Assembly (NCBI RefSeq): GCF_004137345.1
Contig: NZ_SDWV01000006.1
Location: 62,001-126,000, forward strand
From: Nocardioides zhouii
GTDB taxonomy: Bacteria > Actinomycetota > Actinomycetes > Propionibacteriales > Nocardioidaceae
DNA length: 64,000 nt
Direction of reading: 5' to 3'
Of this stretch, positions 1-7,782 are shown in pieces. Positions within the stretch are counted from its first letter, which is position 1; the number at the start of each line of letters is the position of its first letter. The notes beneath the pieces were generated by a model. The model was not told the origin of the DNA and searched no databases. It saw only the letters and a list, made by a program, of their open reading frames with translations. The position numbers and the translations under genes are program-made.

Positions 1-765
1 GGTGTTGGCTCCGGCGACAGCGAGGAGCGCGGCGCCGGGGTAGGTACCCGACCCGGCGCGTACGCCGACGACGCCGCGGGTGTACTTCTGCGCGTCCACG
101 CTGGGCCGGGGCAGCAGCGCGCGTACGTCGTCGGGCTGGAGCGCCTCGACCGCCGGAGCTCCCAGGTCGAGCCCGAGGTCGACCAGGTGCAGGGCGCCGC
201 ACGCGAGCGAGGCGGGGTCGACGAGGTGGGCGACCTTGTGGGTGCCGAACGTGACGGTGAGGGCGGCCCGCACGTGGGGGCCGTCGACACGTCCGGTGTC
301 GACGTCGACGCCCGACGGCACGTCGACCGCCACGACCGGCACGTCGGCGAACCGCTCGAGGACGGCGACCGCGTCCGGTCGCAACCCGGGCCGGCCACCG
401 ATGCCGACGATGCCGTCCACGACGAGGTCGGGGCGGGGGTCGAGGTCGTCGAGGTCGCGGGTCGCCCGGCCACCCGCCGACAGGAGTTCGGCCAGGCCGG
501 CCTCGTGGGTGCGGTCGGAGAGCAGGAACGCGTCGACGCGGACACCGCGGGCAGCGAGCCGGGCACCGGCCCACAGCGCATCGCCGCCGTTGTCACCCGA
601 TCCGACGAGGAGCAGGACGCGGCGACCGTAGCCGCCGCCGAGCAGGTCGAGGACCGCGGCCGCGAGACCCGCCGCCGCGCGCTGCATCAGCGCCCCGTCG
701 GGCAGGTCGGCCATCGCGGCGGCCTCAGCCCGGCGTACGTCGTCGACGGTGTGCGCGCGGAGCAT
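1..765 (-). CDS. nnrE: Bifunctional NAD(P)H-hydrate epimerase/dehydratase (NnrE-NnrD), 3' end outside window
   Basis: This gene repairs hydrated NADH/NADPH (NADHX): the N-terminal YjeF domain epimerises the R and S forms and the C-terminal domain dehydrates the S form using ADP. The 255 visible residues cover the epimerase domain, with the phosphate-binding stretch LLVGSGDNGGDALWAGARLA near residue 45-65 and VVDGIVGIGG and AVDVPSGVD further on. They then enter the dehydratase domain (KYTRGVVGV, AGSGTYPGAALLA), so the product is a fusion, as is common in actinobacteria. The start is the ATG at 763-765, which directly abuts the acpS stop codon, so the two genes are probably co-transcribed and translationally coupled. 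The C-terminus, including most dehydratase active-site residues, lies left of the window. Confidence in the family is high. Confidence 0.9.
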   Translation of the reverse strand, partial: MLRAHTVDDVRRAEAAAMADLPDGALMQRAAAGLAAAVLDLLGGGYGRRVLLLVGSGDNGGDALWAGARLAARGVRVDAFLLSDRTHEAGLAELLSAGGRATRDLDDLDPRPDLVVDGIVGIGGRPGLRPDAVAVLERFADVPVVAVDVPSGVDVDTGRVDGPHVRAALTVTFGTHKVAHLVDPASLACGALHLVDLGLDLGAPAVEALQPDDVRALLPRPSVDAQKYTRGVVGVRAGSGTYPGAALLAVAGANT

Positions 766-1119
766 TCAGCTCTCCAGGATGACGACCGCCGAGGCGATGC
801 CGGCGTCGTGCGAGAGCGAGACGTGCACGTGGACCACGCCCAGCGCGTCGGCCTGCGCGGCCACCGTGCCGCGGATCTCGAAGCGGGGGCGGCCGGTCTC
901 CTCCGAGACGATCTCGGCGTCGTGCCACGCCATCCCGACCGGGGCGCCGAGTGCCTTGGCGATCGCCTCCTTGGCGGCGAAGCGTGCGGCGAGCGAGGCC
1001 GGCGGACGCGACGCCTCGGCCGCGGTGAAGAGCCGGTCCCGCAGGGCAGGAGTGCGCTCCAGAGACTGCACGAAGCGGTCGATGTCGACCACGTCGATGC
1101 CGACGCCGATGACCGGCAT
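766..1119 (-). CDS. acpS: Holo-[acyl-carrier-protein] synthase
   Basis: AcpS moves the 4'-phosphopantetheine group of CoA onto a serine of acyl carrier protein and so activates fatty-acid synthesis. The 117-residue product has the normal AcpS length. It begins with the hallmark [12 protein letters not shown], whose Asp binds magnesium, and carries [13 protein letters not shown] around residues 47-59 with the second metal-ligand Glu. A VSLSHD motif follows near the C-terminus. The ATG at 1117-1119 lies 2 nt after the glmS stop, and the stop abuts nnrE, giving a compact glmS-acpS-nnrE unit. That order is typical of actinobacteria. Confidence 0.96.
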   Translation of the reverse strand: MPVIGVGIDVVDIDRFVQSLERTPALRDRLFTAAEASRPPASLAARFAAKEAIAKALGAPVGMAWHDAEIVSEETGRPRFEIRGTVAAQADALGVVHVHVSLSHDAGIASAVVILES

Positions 1120-1121
1120 GA

Positions 1122-2966
1122 TTATTCGACCGTGACGGACTTGGCGAGGTTGCGCGGCTGGTCGACGTCGTGGCCGAGCTGGGTGGCGAGCTCGCAGGCG
1201 AAGAGCTGCAGGGGCACCACGGCGACGAGCGGCTGGAGCAGCACGGGCACCTGGGGCAGCGTGATCAGCACGTCGGCGTACGGCTCGATCGCCGTGTCGC
1301 CCTCCTCGGCCAGGCAGAGGGTGCGGGCGCCGCGGGCGCGCACCTCCTGGATGCCGCTGATCATCTTGTCGTGGAGCTGGTCGCGCCCGCGCGGGGGCAC
1401 GATGCAGAGGATCGGCAGGCCCTCCTCGACCAGGGCGATCGGGCCGTGCTTGAGCTCGCCGGCCGCGAACCCCTCGGCGTGGAGGTAGGCGATCTCCTTG
1501 AGCTTGAGGGCCCCCTCGAGCGCGACGGGGTAGCCGGCATGGCGGCCCAGGAAGAGCACCGAGCGGCTGCCGACGTGGTCGCGGGCGAGGCCGTAGACCT
1601 GCTCGGACTTGTCGAGCACGGTCTGGATGTGGGCCGGCATCTGGTCGAGCTGGTCCATCACCTGCGAGATCTCGTCGCCGTAGCGGGTGCCCTTGACCTG
1701 CGCGAGGTAGAGCGCGAGGAGGTAGCAGGCGACGAGCTGGGTGAGGAAGCCCTTGGTCGACGCGACGCCGATCTCCGGACCGGCGTGGGTGTAGATGACA
1801 CCGTCGGACTCGCGCGGGATCGTCGAGCCGTTGGTGTTGCAGATCGACAGCACCCTCGAGCGCTGCTCGCGGGCGTGACGGATCGCCTGGAGCGTGTCGG
1901 CGGTCTCGCCCGACTGGCTGATCGCGACGACGAGGGTGTCGCTGGTGAGGATCGGGTCGCGGTAGCGGAACTCGCTGGCGAGCTCGACCTCGACCGGGAT
2001 CCGGCACCAGTGCTCGATGGCGTACTTCGCGACCATGCCGGCGTAGAACGACGTCCCGGCCGCGATGATGATGATCTTGTCGACGTCGCGCAGGTCCTGG
2101 TCGGACAGCCGCATCTCGTCGAGCTGCAGCAGGCCGTCGGTGCCGCGGCGACCGAGGAGCGAGTCGGCGACGGCGCGCGGCTGCTCGAAGATCTCCTTGC
2201 GCATGAACCAGTCGTGGCCGTCCTTCTCGGCGGCCGACAGGTCCCAGTCGACGTGGTAGCGGCGGCCCTCGGCCGGCGTACCGTCGAAGCCGGAGACGGC
2301 GACGCCCTCGCGGGTGATCGTGACGACCTGGTCCTGGTCGAGCTCCATCGCCTCGCGGGTGTGCTCGATGAAGGCCGCGACGTCGGAGCCGAGGAAGTTC
2401 TCGCCCTCGCCGATGCCGACGACGAGCGGGCTGTTGCGGCGGGCGGCGACCACGCGGTCGGGATCGTGCGCGTCGATCGCGACGAGGGTGAAGGCGCCCT
2501 GGAGGTTGCGGCAGACGTTCTGCATCGCGACGGTCAGGTCGATGCCGGTCTCGAGCTGCTCCTCGAGCAGGTGGGCCGCGACCTCGGTGTCGGTGTCGGA
2601 GGCCATCTCGACGCCCTCGGACTCCAGGCGGCCGCGGAGGGCGGCGTAGTTCTCGATGATGCCGTTGTGCACGAGCGCGACCCGGCGTGCCCGCCCCAGG
2701 TGGGGGTGCGCGTTGCGGTCGGTCGGCGGCCCGTGGGTGGCCCAGCGGGTGTGCCCGATGCCCGTGGTGACCTGCGGGAGGGGCGACTCGGCGATGGCCT
2801 TCTCGAGGTTGGCGAGCTTGCCGGCGCGCTTGTCGGTGACGATCTGTCCGTCGTCGATCAGGGCGATCCCGGCGGAGTCGTAGCCGCGGTACTCCAGTCG
2901 CCTCAGGCCCTCGATCACGACGCCCTCGGCCGGCTTGGCACCCACGTACCCGACGATTCCGCACAT
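1122..2966 (-). CDS. glmS: Glutamine-fructose-6-phosphate aminotransferase (isomerising)
   Basis: GlmS makes glucosamine-6-phosphate from fructose-6-phosphate and glutamine, the first committed step to UDP-GlcNAc and peptidoglycan. The 614-residue product starts MCGIVGYVG, whose Cys2 becomes the N-terminal catalytic nucleophile of the Ntn-type glutaminase domain after Met removal. Two SIS sugar-isomerase domains follow, with [14 protein letters not shown] and [10 protein letters not shown] in the first. The C-terminus ends LAKSVTVE, the usual GlmS tail. An ATG was chosen because the open frame extends upstream only through non-conserved sequence. It is divergent from coaA across a 65-bp gap. 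glmM, the next enzyme in the pathway, lies 5 kb away on the same strand. Confidence 0.97.
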   Translation of the reverse strand: MCGIVGYVGAKPAEGVVIEGLRRLEYRGYDSAGIALIDDGQIVTDKRAGKLANLEKAIAESPLPQVTTGIGHTRWATHGPPTDRNAHPHLGRARRVALVHNGIIENYAALRGRLESEGVEMASDTDTEVAAHLLEEQLETGIDLTVAMQNVCRNLQGAFTLVAIDAHDPDRVVAARRNSPLVVGIGEGENFLGSDVAAFIEHTREAMELDQDQVVTITREGVAVSGFDGTPAEGRRYHVDWDLSAAEKDGHDWFMRKEIFEQPRAVADSLLGRRGTDGLLQLDEMRLSDQDLRDVDKIIIIAAGTSFYAGMVAKYAIEHWCRIPVEVELASEFRYRDPILTSDTLVVAISQSGETADTLQAIRHAREQRSRVLSICNTNGSTIPRESDGVIYTHAGPEIGVASTKGFLTQLVACYLLALYLAQVKGTRYGDEISQVMDQLDQMPAHIQTVLDKSEQVYGLARDHVGSRSVLFLGRHAGYPVALEGALKLKEIAYLHAEGFAAGELKHGPIALVEEGLPILCIVPPRGRDQLHDKMISGIQEVRARGARTLCLAEEGDTAIEPYADVLITLPQVPVLLQPLVAVVPLQLFACELATQLGHDVDQPRNLAKSVTVE

Positions 2967-3018
2967 GGCCGGTGAGTCTATCGGCAGGCCGCTGCACCCC
3001 GACGCCCCGGCGCGGTGC

Positions 3019-3024
3019 CACAAT
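3019..3024 (+). promoter_or_regulatory. Possible -10 box for leaderless coaA
   Basis: CACAAT lies 7 nt before the coaA ATG at 3032. At this spacing the transcript would begin at or next to the start codon. The hexamer is a weaker match than the TAnnnT boxes seen elsewhere in the window. Confidence 0.35.
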
Positions 3025-3031
3025 CGCACCC

Positions 3032-4000
3032 ATGCCCGAGGTCCCGGAGCCGTCGCACGGCAACGAGGCCTCCCCCTATGTCGAGCTCGAGCGTGCCGCG
3101 TGGGCGGAGCTGGCCGGCACCGCCGAGACCGTCCTGACCCCCGACGAGGTCATCAACCTCCGCGGCCTCGGCGACCAGCTCGACCTGCGCGAGATCGAGC
3201 AGGTCTACCTCCCGCTCTCGCGCCTGCTGAGCCTCTACGTCGCAGGCAACTCGCGACTCCACCGCGAGCAGGAGGAGTTCCTGCACCGCGTCACCCCGCC
3301 GCGTACGCCGTTCGTGATCGGCCTCGCCGGCTCGGTCGCCGTCGGGAAGTCGACCACCGCCCGCGTGCTGCAGCAGATGCTCGCCCACTGGCCCGAGCAC
3401 CCCAACGTCGCGCTGGTCACGACCGACGGCTTCCTCCTGCCCAACGCCGAGCTCGAGCGCCGCGGGATCCTGCACCGCAAGGGCTTCCCGGAGTCCTACG
3501 ACCGCAAGGCGCTGCTCAAGTTCGTCGTCGACATCAAGTCGGGTCGCGACGAGGTCGAGGCACCGATCTACTCCCACCTCGTCTACGACGTGGTCCCCCA
3601 CGAGAAGGTCGTCGTCAAGCGACCCGACATCGTGATCATCGAGGGCCTCAACGTCCTCCAGCCGGCGCGGGTCCGCGACGACGGCCGCACCGGCCTGGCG
3701 GTCAGCGACTTCTTCGACTTCTCCGTCTACGTCGACGCGGCGCTCACGGACATCAAGCGGTGGTACGTCGACCGGTTCCTGCGGCTGCGCGAGACCGCCT
3801 TCCGCGACCCGGCGTCGTACTTCCGCAAGTACGCCGCCCTCTCCCACGACGAGGCCGTCGACCAGGCAACCCGGATCTGGGACTCGATCAACGAGCCGAA
3901 CCTCGTGCAGAACGTCGCCCCCACCCGCTCCCGCGCCAACCTGGTGCTGCGCAAGGACGCCGACCACTCGGTGAAGTACGTCCGCCTCCGCAAGCTCTGA
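3032..4000 (+). CDS. coaA: Type I pantothenate kinase
   Basis: CoaA phosphorylates pantothenate with ATP in the first step of coenzyme A synthesis. The product is 322 residues, the usual length of bacterial type I kinases. It carries a P-loop, [12 protein letters not shown], at about residues 97-108. Further conserved segments are [20 protein letters not shown] and [10 protein letters not shown], typical of the PRK/PanK fold. The open frame runs 20 codons further upstream, but the ATG at 3032 is preferred because the extension resembles no family member and a -10-like box lies just before it. The gene is divergent from glmS and ends 16 nt before a 42-bp palindrome that may terminate its transcript. 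Confidence 0.96.
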   Translation: MPEVPEPSHGNEASPYVELERAAWAELAGTAETVLTPDEVINLRGLGDQLDLREIEQVYLPLSRLLSLYVAGNSRLHREQEEFLHRVTPPRTPFVIGLAGSVAVGKSTTARVLQQMLAHWPEHPNVALVTTDGFLLPNAELERRGILHRKGFPESYDRKALLKFVVDIKSGRDEVEAPIYSHLVYDVVPHEKVVVKRPDIVIIEGLNVLQPARVRDDGRTGLAVSDFFDFSVYVDAALTDIKRWYVDRFLRLRETAFRDPASYFRKYAALSHDEAVDQATRIWDSINEPNLVQNVAPTRSRANLVLRKDADHSVKYVRLRKL

Positions 4001-4016
4001 GGCGACCCGCCCGGGA

Positions 4017-4058
4017 CGTCATGAGAATCTCGGGTTCGAACCCACAGATCTCATGACG
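4017..4058. repeat. 42-bp palindromic element, copy L (probable bidirectional terminator)
   Basis: The outer arms CGTCATGAGA and TCTCATGACG pair perfectly over 10 bp, and the centre is the 12-bp perfect palindrome GGGTTCGAACCC. A second copy at 5126-5167 matches at about 36 of 42 positions. This copy sits between convergent genes, and the TGA stop of the leftward gene lies inside its arm. No T-run follows either arm, so terminator function is inferred from the hairpin and its placement. Confidence 0.75.
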
Positions 4059-5013
4059 CAACGTCGAGGGGGCAGCCCCGCGCGACGAGCGCGGCGGTGA
4101 TCTGGGCGAAGAACTCGTCGGGAGCGAGCCTCAGCCCGAGCAGCGGGAGCCGGAGGACGACCGCCCGGTCGAGGGCGATGGCGTTGTGCCGCAGCGCATC
4201 CGCGACGACGTTCGCCGCCCACTCGTGGTGGATGCCGTCGATCTCCACCACGACGCCCCACGGCTCCCAGCAGACGTCGAGGTACCACTGACCGCGAGGC
4301 CCGCGTCGCAACGCCTGCCGGGTCGGCTCGGGCAGTCTGCGGAGACGGCACATCCGCGCGAACTCGTGCTCGCCCAAGGAGCGCACGCCGCCCACGAGGT
4401 CGGCGATCACGCCGGTGAGGATGATCCGGCGCCGGTCGCGCTTGACCCGCATGACCTGCGCCCCGAGGCGGTCCGCGGTCGTCAGTCCCTGTTGCGCGGT
4501 CATGGTGAGGAGGAGCGTCGCCTGCTTGTCCGACCTCGCCCACAATCCAGCGCGTACGCCGGCCACCTCGGGCCGCGTCCGCGGAATCCCGGACGGCGCG
4601 AGATCGTCCGGCTCGAGTCGTCGGGTCTGGCGGATCTCGACCCCGACGGCGTGCCGGGTCAGGACGCCACGAGGCACCGACACCCGGATGACGTCCTCGG
4701 TGTAGTGCTCCAGTCCGCCCGCGATGAGCGCCGAGGCGCCGTCGAGGCAACCGCGGTCGCCCGCCTCGAAGACCGCAGCCCACAGCCGGCCGGCATCGGG
4801 CCACGGTCCGGTGTGCACGGCGATGCTCTGGCTGTGGACCGGACACCACCGATGGCCGCGCAGGTGGGACTCCAGCTCGTCCGGGGTGATCCCCGCCGTC
4901 CTGAGCTGGTCGCGCGAGACGACACCGCCCTGGCGGTCAGCGATGTCGCGCACCATGTGCAGACGCGCCTGGCGTACGTCCCGGCTTCGAGGAGACTCAC
5001 CCTTCTTCGGCAC
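4051..5013 (-). CDS. AbiEi-antitoxin-like / DUF559 endonuclease-fold protein
   Basis: The N-terminal part (MVRDIADRQGGVVSRDQLR, GLTTADRL) resembles the winged-helix of AbiEi-type antitoxins. The C-terminal part carries WGVVVEIDGIHH followed by a helical tail, matching the DUF559/Vsr-like nuclease fold with its acidic VEIDG strand. Actinobacterial genomes hold many stand-alone copies of this architecture, and their function is not established. The start is uncertain. The frame opens at 5118, but codons before the GTG at 5011-5013 lose the strong G/C third-position bias, and an ATG at 4954-4956 is also possible. The gene is alone between two copies of a 42-bp palindrome, and its stop lies within the left copy. 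No AbiEii toxin partner is visible beside it, so it is not called as a toxin-antitoxin pair. Confidence 0.7.
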   Translation of the reverse strand: MPKKGESPRSRDVRQARLHMVRDIADRQGGVVSRDQLRTAGITPDELESHLRGHRWCPVHSQSIAVHTGPWPDAGRLWAAVFEAGDRGCLDGASALIAGGLEHYTEDVIRVSVPRGVLTRHAVGVEIRQTRRLEPDDLAPSGIPRTRPEVAGVRAGLWARSDKQATLLLTMTAQQGLTTADRLGAQVMRVKRDRRRIILTGVIADLVGGVRSLGEHEFARMCRLRRLPEPTRQALRRGPRGQWYLDVCWEPWGVVVEIDGIHHEWAANVVADALRHNAIALDRAVVLRLPLLGLRLAPDEFFAQITAALVARGCPLDVAS

Positions 5014-5125
5014 CGCCCCAGACTGTGTGGGCTCTCCTGCTCGTGCCACTGGTCGGTGGCTCGCCTGTGGAGAAGTCCCCTCGCGTGCCATCTGTGGACA
5101 CAGCGCGACCCCATCCACCCGCGTA

Positions 5126-5167
5126 CGTCATGAGAATCCTGGGTTCGTACCCACGTATCCCATGACG
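5126..5167. repeat. 42-bp palindromic element, copy R
   Basis: Arms CGTCATGAGA and TCCCATGACG pair with one G-T wobble, and the core has GGGT paired with ACCC around TCGT. It begins 23 nt downstream of the stop of the leftward NAD(P)-binding gene, a position suited to a terminator. Compared with the copy at 4017-4058, the differences fall mostly in loop or wobble-tolerant places, so the fold is kept. Confidence 0.75.
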
Positions 5168-5189
5168 TCCGCGTCGCGGCCTGCGCCGC

Positions 5190-5774
5190 TCAGGCGGCTG
5201 CGGCGGTGAAGCGCTGCCGGCGGTGCTTCGGGTCCTCGATCTCGTCGACGAGGGCGACGGCGTAGTCCTCGGCGGTGATGAAGTCGCCGGCCGGGGTGTC
5301 GAGCGCGGTGGCGTACGACCCGGTGCGCTCGCCGGGGGCGATGGCGGGCGCCGGGCTGACGAACGTCCAGTCGAGCGAGTCCGGGGCGGCGCGGAAGAGG
5401 TCGAGGGCGGCGGCGCCCGACGTGGCCTCGGCCTTGTACTCCTCCGGGAAGCCGTCGGTGTCGAGGAGGCGGGTGCCGTCCGGGGTGAGCAGCGAGCCGG
5501 CGCCGCCCACGAACAGCACACGGGCGCCCCCGCTGTTCGCGATGAGGGTGGAGACGGCGTCGAGCCACGGCTGGTGGGACTCGCCGGTCCGGCTCGGGCC
5601 GGTGGCCGACACGACGACGTCGTGGCTGGCGGCCGCCTGGCGTACGGCGTCGGCGTCGGCGAGGTCGCCGCCGGTGGAGCGGCTGAGCGACGTCACCTCG
5701 TGGCCGCGCGAGGTGGCCTCGGAGGCGATGCGGGTGCCGACCATGCCGGTGGCGCCGAACAGGGCGATCTTCAT
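5190..5774 (-). CDS. NAD(P)-binding Rossmann protein of the NmrA/YwnB-like type
   Basis: The 194-residue protein opens with MKIALFGATGMVGTRIA, the glycine-rich GxxGxxG dinucleotide site of atypical short-chain dehydrogenases. It continues with DVVVSATGPSRTG and RVLFVGGAGSLL, conserved in NAD(P)H-binding YwnB/NmrA-like proteins. It lacks a clear YxxxK catalytic pair, so it may sense or bind NAD(P)H rather than act as a classical dehydrogenase. An AAGGA ribosome-binding site precedes the ATG at a good distance. It is divergent from an HxlR regulator and shares a 91-bp intergenic region with palindromes, so that regulator probably controls it. The substrate is unknown. Confidence 0.8.
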   Translation of the reverse strand: MKIALFGATGMVGTRIASEATSRGHEVTSLSRSTGGDLADADAVRQAAASHDVVVSATGPSRTGESHQPWLDAVSTLIANSGGARVLFVGGAGSLLTPDGTRLLDTDGFPEEYKAEATSGAAALDLFRAAPDSLDWTFVSPAPAIAPGERTGSYATALDTPAGDFITAEDYAVALVDEIEDPKHRRQRFTAAAA

Positions 5775-5811
5775 GTGGAGTCCTTCAGTCGTGGGAACGG
5801 GATGCTCCGAC

Positions 5812-5828
5812 AGTAACCACTGGTAACT
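5812..5828. promoter_or_regulatory. Putative HxlR operator 1
   Basis: AGTAACCACTGGTAACT is an almost perfect palindrome (ACCA/TGGT core, AGT/ACT ends) in the divergent promoter region. On the minus strand it lies over a TTGAAG...TTACTG promoter-like pair for the NAD(P)-binding gene. HxlR proteins bind such dyads as dimers; binding here is inferred. Confidence 0.5.
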
Positions 5829-5844
5829 GATGACTTCAACGTGC

Positions 5845-5850
5845 TATAAG
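5845..5850 (+). promoter_or_regulatory. Extended -10 promoter of the HxlR gene
   Basis: TGCTATAAG is an extended -10 (TG-n-TATAAG) without an obvious -35. It would start transcription near 5857, only about 9 nt before the ATG at 5866. Confidence 0.5.
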
Positions 5851-5857
5851 TACCTTG

Positions 5858-5866
5858 TGGTAACCA
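5858..5866. promoter_or_regulatory. Putative HxlR operator 2
   Basis: TGGTAACCA repeats the half-sites of the 5812-5828 dyad. It lies at the predicted transcription start and touches the start codon, a position suited to autorepression. Confidence 0.45.
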
Positions 5867-6237
5867 TGAATTCCGAGCCCGGTCGCGGTGACGCCTTCGA
5901 CCCCGACTGCCCCACCCGCGTGGTCCTCGACCGGATCGGCGACAAGTGGACGGTCCTGGTCATCCGGTCGCTCGAGGACGGCTCGCTGCGCTTCAGCGAG
6001 CTGCGCGCCCGGATCGGCGGCGTCGCGCCCAAGGTGCTCACCCAGACGCTGCGCGCCATGGAGCGAGACGGCCTGCTCACCCGCACCGTCCACGCCCAGG
6101 TCCCGCCACGCGTCGACTACGAGCTCACCGCGCTCGGCGCCTCGCTCACCGCGCCGATCGCGACCCTCACCGACTGGGCCGAGACCCACCTCAGCCGCAT
6201 CCTCGCCGCGCGTGAGAGCTACGACAGCGCGAGCTGA
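5866..6237 (+). CDS. HxlR-family winged-helix transcriptional regulator
   Basis: HxlR regulators are small DNA-binding proteins that often use a cysteine to sense electrophiles or oxidants. The 123-residue protein has the family layout: an N-terminal cysteine in the segment DPDCPTRVVLDRIGDKW, then FSELRARIGGVAPKVLTQTL as the recognition region, then RDGLLTR and the wing. The ATG at 5866 is preferred over an in-frame ATG at 5830, because the extra 12 residues overlap the promoter and operator and read as non-coding. It is divergent from the NAD(P)-binding gene and ends 1 nt before the convergent GNAT gene stop. Confidence 0.92.
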   Translation: MNSEPGRGDAFDPDCPTRVVLDRIGDKWTVLVIRSLEDGSLRFSELRARIGGVAPKVLTQTLRAMERDGLLTRTVHAQVPPRVDYELTALGASLTAPIATLTDWAETHLSRILAARESYDSAS

Positions 6238-6238
6238 C

Positions 6239-7234
6239 TCACAGCTTCTTCTGCAGCTCCAGCAGGGTCTCGATGGTGCGATAGCCCAGCGCCTCGTTGA
6301 CGGCGTTCATCCACGTGTTGACCTCGGCGTTGGAGGTGTCGACCGTGCCGATCCCGGCGTACGTCGCCAGCGCCAGGTCGTGGGTCGCGAGCTTCAGCGC
6401 CAGCCCGAGCCGGTGGCCGCGGTGGGCCGGGTCGACCAGGGTGATCCCCACCTGGCCGCGGGTGGTGTCGGTGTCGTTGACCCGGACGTCGGAGCTTCCG
6501 GCCACCGAGCCGTCCTCGGCGATCGCCAGCGCGGTGAGCACGTGACGACCGATGCCGAGCTGCCGCTGCTCGGCGTCGCGGATCCGCTCGACCGTCCACT
6601 CCGATGCGCGCAGGTCGAGCTCGCCCAGCGGGATCTCGTCGAGCAGCATGCCGAGCAGGCGCCCGAACGACTCGGCGTACGCGTCCGGGCACACGGTGTC
6701 GAACGTGACGACCCGGTAGGCCCCCGCCGCGGCCACCTCGTCGGTCAGGGCGCCTCGGCGGGCGAGGTAGTCGGCCAGGGTGAGCTCGCGGATCGACTCG
6801 CGGCTCGCCACCTCGTAGCCCAGCGCGGTCGCGAACGCCTCGGGACCGGTGCCGGAGGCGCCGGGTGGCAGGAACGCCTCACCGTGCAGCGTCGTACGCC
6901 CGTCACCGGCGGCGACCACCTCGAGCTCGGCGACGAGCCGACCGCCGATCCCCTCCCGGGTCCGGTCCGGACGGACGTACACATCGACCGTCGCGGTGTG
7001 CAGGTTGTCGCGCAGCGGACGCATCAGCAGCCCGGCGCCGACCATCTCGCGACCGTCGATGGCGGCCAGCAGCGTGACCTCCCCCTCGGGGTTCACCGCC
7101 GGCAGTGACACGCGGCTCTGCTCCCAGACCGGCCACGGGGCACCGGGGCGGTGGGCGGTCGCGGCGTGGCCGACCTCCCACCATGCGCGCAGCGCAGCCT
7201 CGTTGCGCGGGTTGAACTGCTCGATGTCGACCAC
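6239..7234 (-). CDS. Tandem GNAT-domain acetyltransferase (mycothiol-synthase-like)
   Basis: The 331-residue protein holds two GNAT domains. The first has DVYVRPDRTREGIGGRLVAE (about residues 88-107) with the acetyl-CoA pyrophosphate-binding R-x-x-G-x-G loop. The second has the related LVDPAHRGHRLGLALKL (about 270-286). The C-terminus carries NAEVNTWMNAVNEALGYR and ends in QKKL. It shares architecture and this C-terminal signature with the protein at 20711-21730, so the two are paralogues. The substrate is unknown; the family includes mycothiol synthase but also many uncharacterised members. A GTG start is preceded by TAGCGT 6 nt upstream, suggesting a leaderless message. Confidence 0.85.
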   Translation of the reverse strand: MVDIEQFNPRNEAALRAWWEVGHAATAHRPGAPWPVWEQSRVSLPAVNPEGEVTLLAAIDGREMVGAGLLMRPLRDNLHTATVDVYVRPDRTREGIGGRLVAELEVVAAGDGRTTLHGEAFLPPGASGTGPEAFATALGYEVASRESIRELTLADYLARRGALTDEVAAAGAYRVVTFDTVCPDAYAESFGRLLGMLLDEIPLGELDLRASEWTVERIRDAEQRQLGIGRHVLTALAIAEDGSVAGSSDVRVNDTDTTRGQVGITLVDPAHRGHRLGLALKLATHDLALATYAGIGTVDTSNAEVNTWMNAVNEALGYRTIETLLELQKKL

Positions 7235-7240
7235 GCTGCG

Positions 7241-7246
7241 ACGCTA
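7241..7246 (-). promoter_or_regulatory. TAGCGT -10 box, leaderless GNAT gene
   Basis: On the minus strand TAGCGT ends 6 nt before the GTG at 7234. That spacing puts the transcript start on the start codon. Confidence 0.45.
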
Positions 7247-7251
7247 GTGGA

Positions 7252-7782
7252 CTAGGAGCGCGCGGCGCGGCGCTGGCGGCGCGCCTCGATCCGGTCGGCC
7301 TCCTTGAGGACCGACCGCTCCGCCACGCGCCCGCGCCAGCGGACCAATACGCCGATCAACAGGGTGAAGGCGGGGGCGCCGATCCCGAGCCAGAGCCAGG
7401 TGGCCAGCGGCGAGCTGGTCTCCACCGCGGAGCCGTCCGGGGAGATCCACAGGGTCCAGGTGTCGCCGACCTCGCGATCGGCGCGCCCGGAGCGGCGGAA
7501 CGTCGTCGTACGGACGTCGTCGCCGTCCGTCCACCGCAGGTCGTACGTGGTCAGCGGTCGGTCGACCTCGTCGGGACGGGTGCCCTCACGGACGGCGACG
7601 ACCGTCGTGTCGCGTCGGTCCGTGCCGCCCAGCAGGTGGGTGCGTGCGCCGGGCGTGATGAGAGCCAGCACGGCAGCGAGCACCAGCCCGATACCGATCG
7701 CGAGGGCGACGTCCCTCGCGGTGAGCCGGCTCTTGGGCTCGGGCGCGCCCCCGTCGAGTCCGGTGCTCGCATCGGTCGTCAC
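7252..7782 (-). CDS. Two-helix membrane protein (DUF3592-like), function unknown
   Basis: The 176-residue protein has a hydrophobic helix at about residues 25-45 ([18 protein letters not shown]) and another at about 128-148 ([19 protein letters not shown]). Between them lies a soluble, probably extracytoplasmic, beta-rich domain of about 80 residues ([23 protein letters not shown]). This layout resembles DUF3592 proteins but the match is only by eye. A basic tail ([10 protein letters not shown]) suggests a cytoplasmic C-terminus. Its ATG overlaps the glmM stop by 3 nt (ATGA-type), so it is probably translated from the glmM message. No function is proposed. Confidence 0.75.
   Translation of the reverse strand: MTTDASTGLDGGAPEPKSRLTARDVALAIGIGLVLAAVLALITPGARTHLLGGTDRRDTTVVAVREGTRPDEVDRPLTTYDLRWTDGDDVRTTTFRRSGRADREVGDTWTLWISPDGSAVETSSPLATWLWLGIGAPAFTLLIGVLVRWRGRVAERSVLKEADRIEARRQRRAARS

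Noticed and set aside
766..3063. A 765-codon minus-strand frame spanning glmS and acpS
   Set aside because: Only its last 117 codons (acpS) are real; the rest is out of frame with glmS and gives Arg/Pro-rich nonsense.
4032..4043. GGGTTCGAACCC looks like a tRNA T-arm
   Set aside because: No acceptor stem, D-arm or anticodon arm is found at the right distance on either strand; the motif is the core of a 42-bp palindrome.
4051..5118. AbiE toxin-antitoxin pair or mobile element at the DUF559 gene
   Set aside because: No AbiEii nucleotidyltransferase, transposase or integrase is adjacent; only the antitoxin-like/nuclease-fold protein is present.
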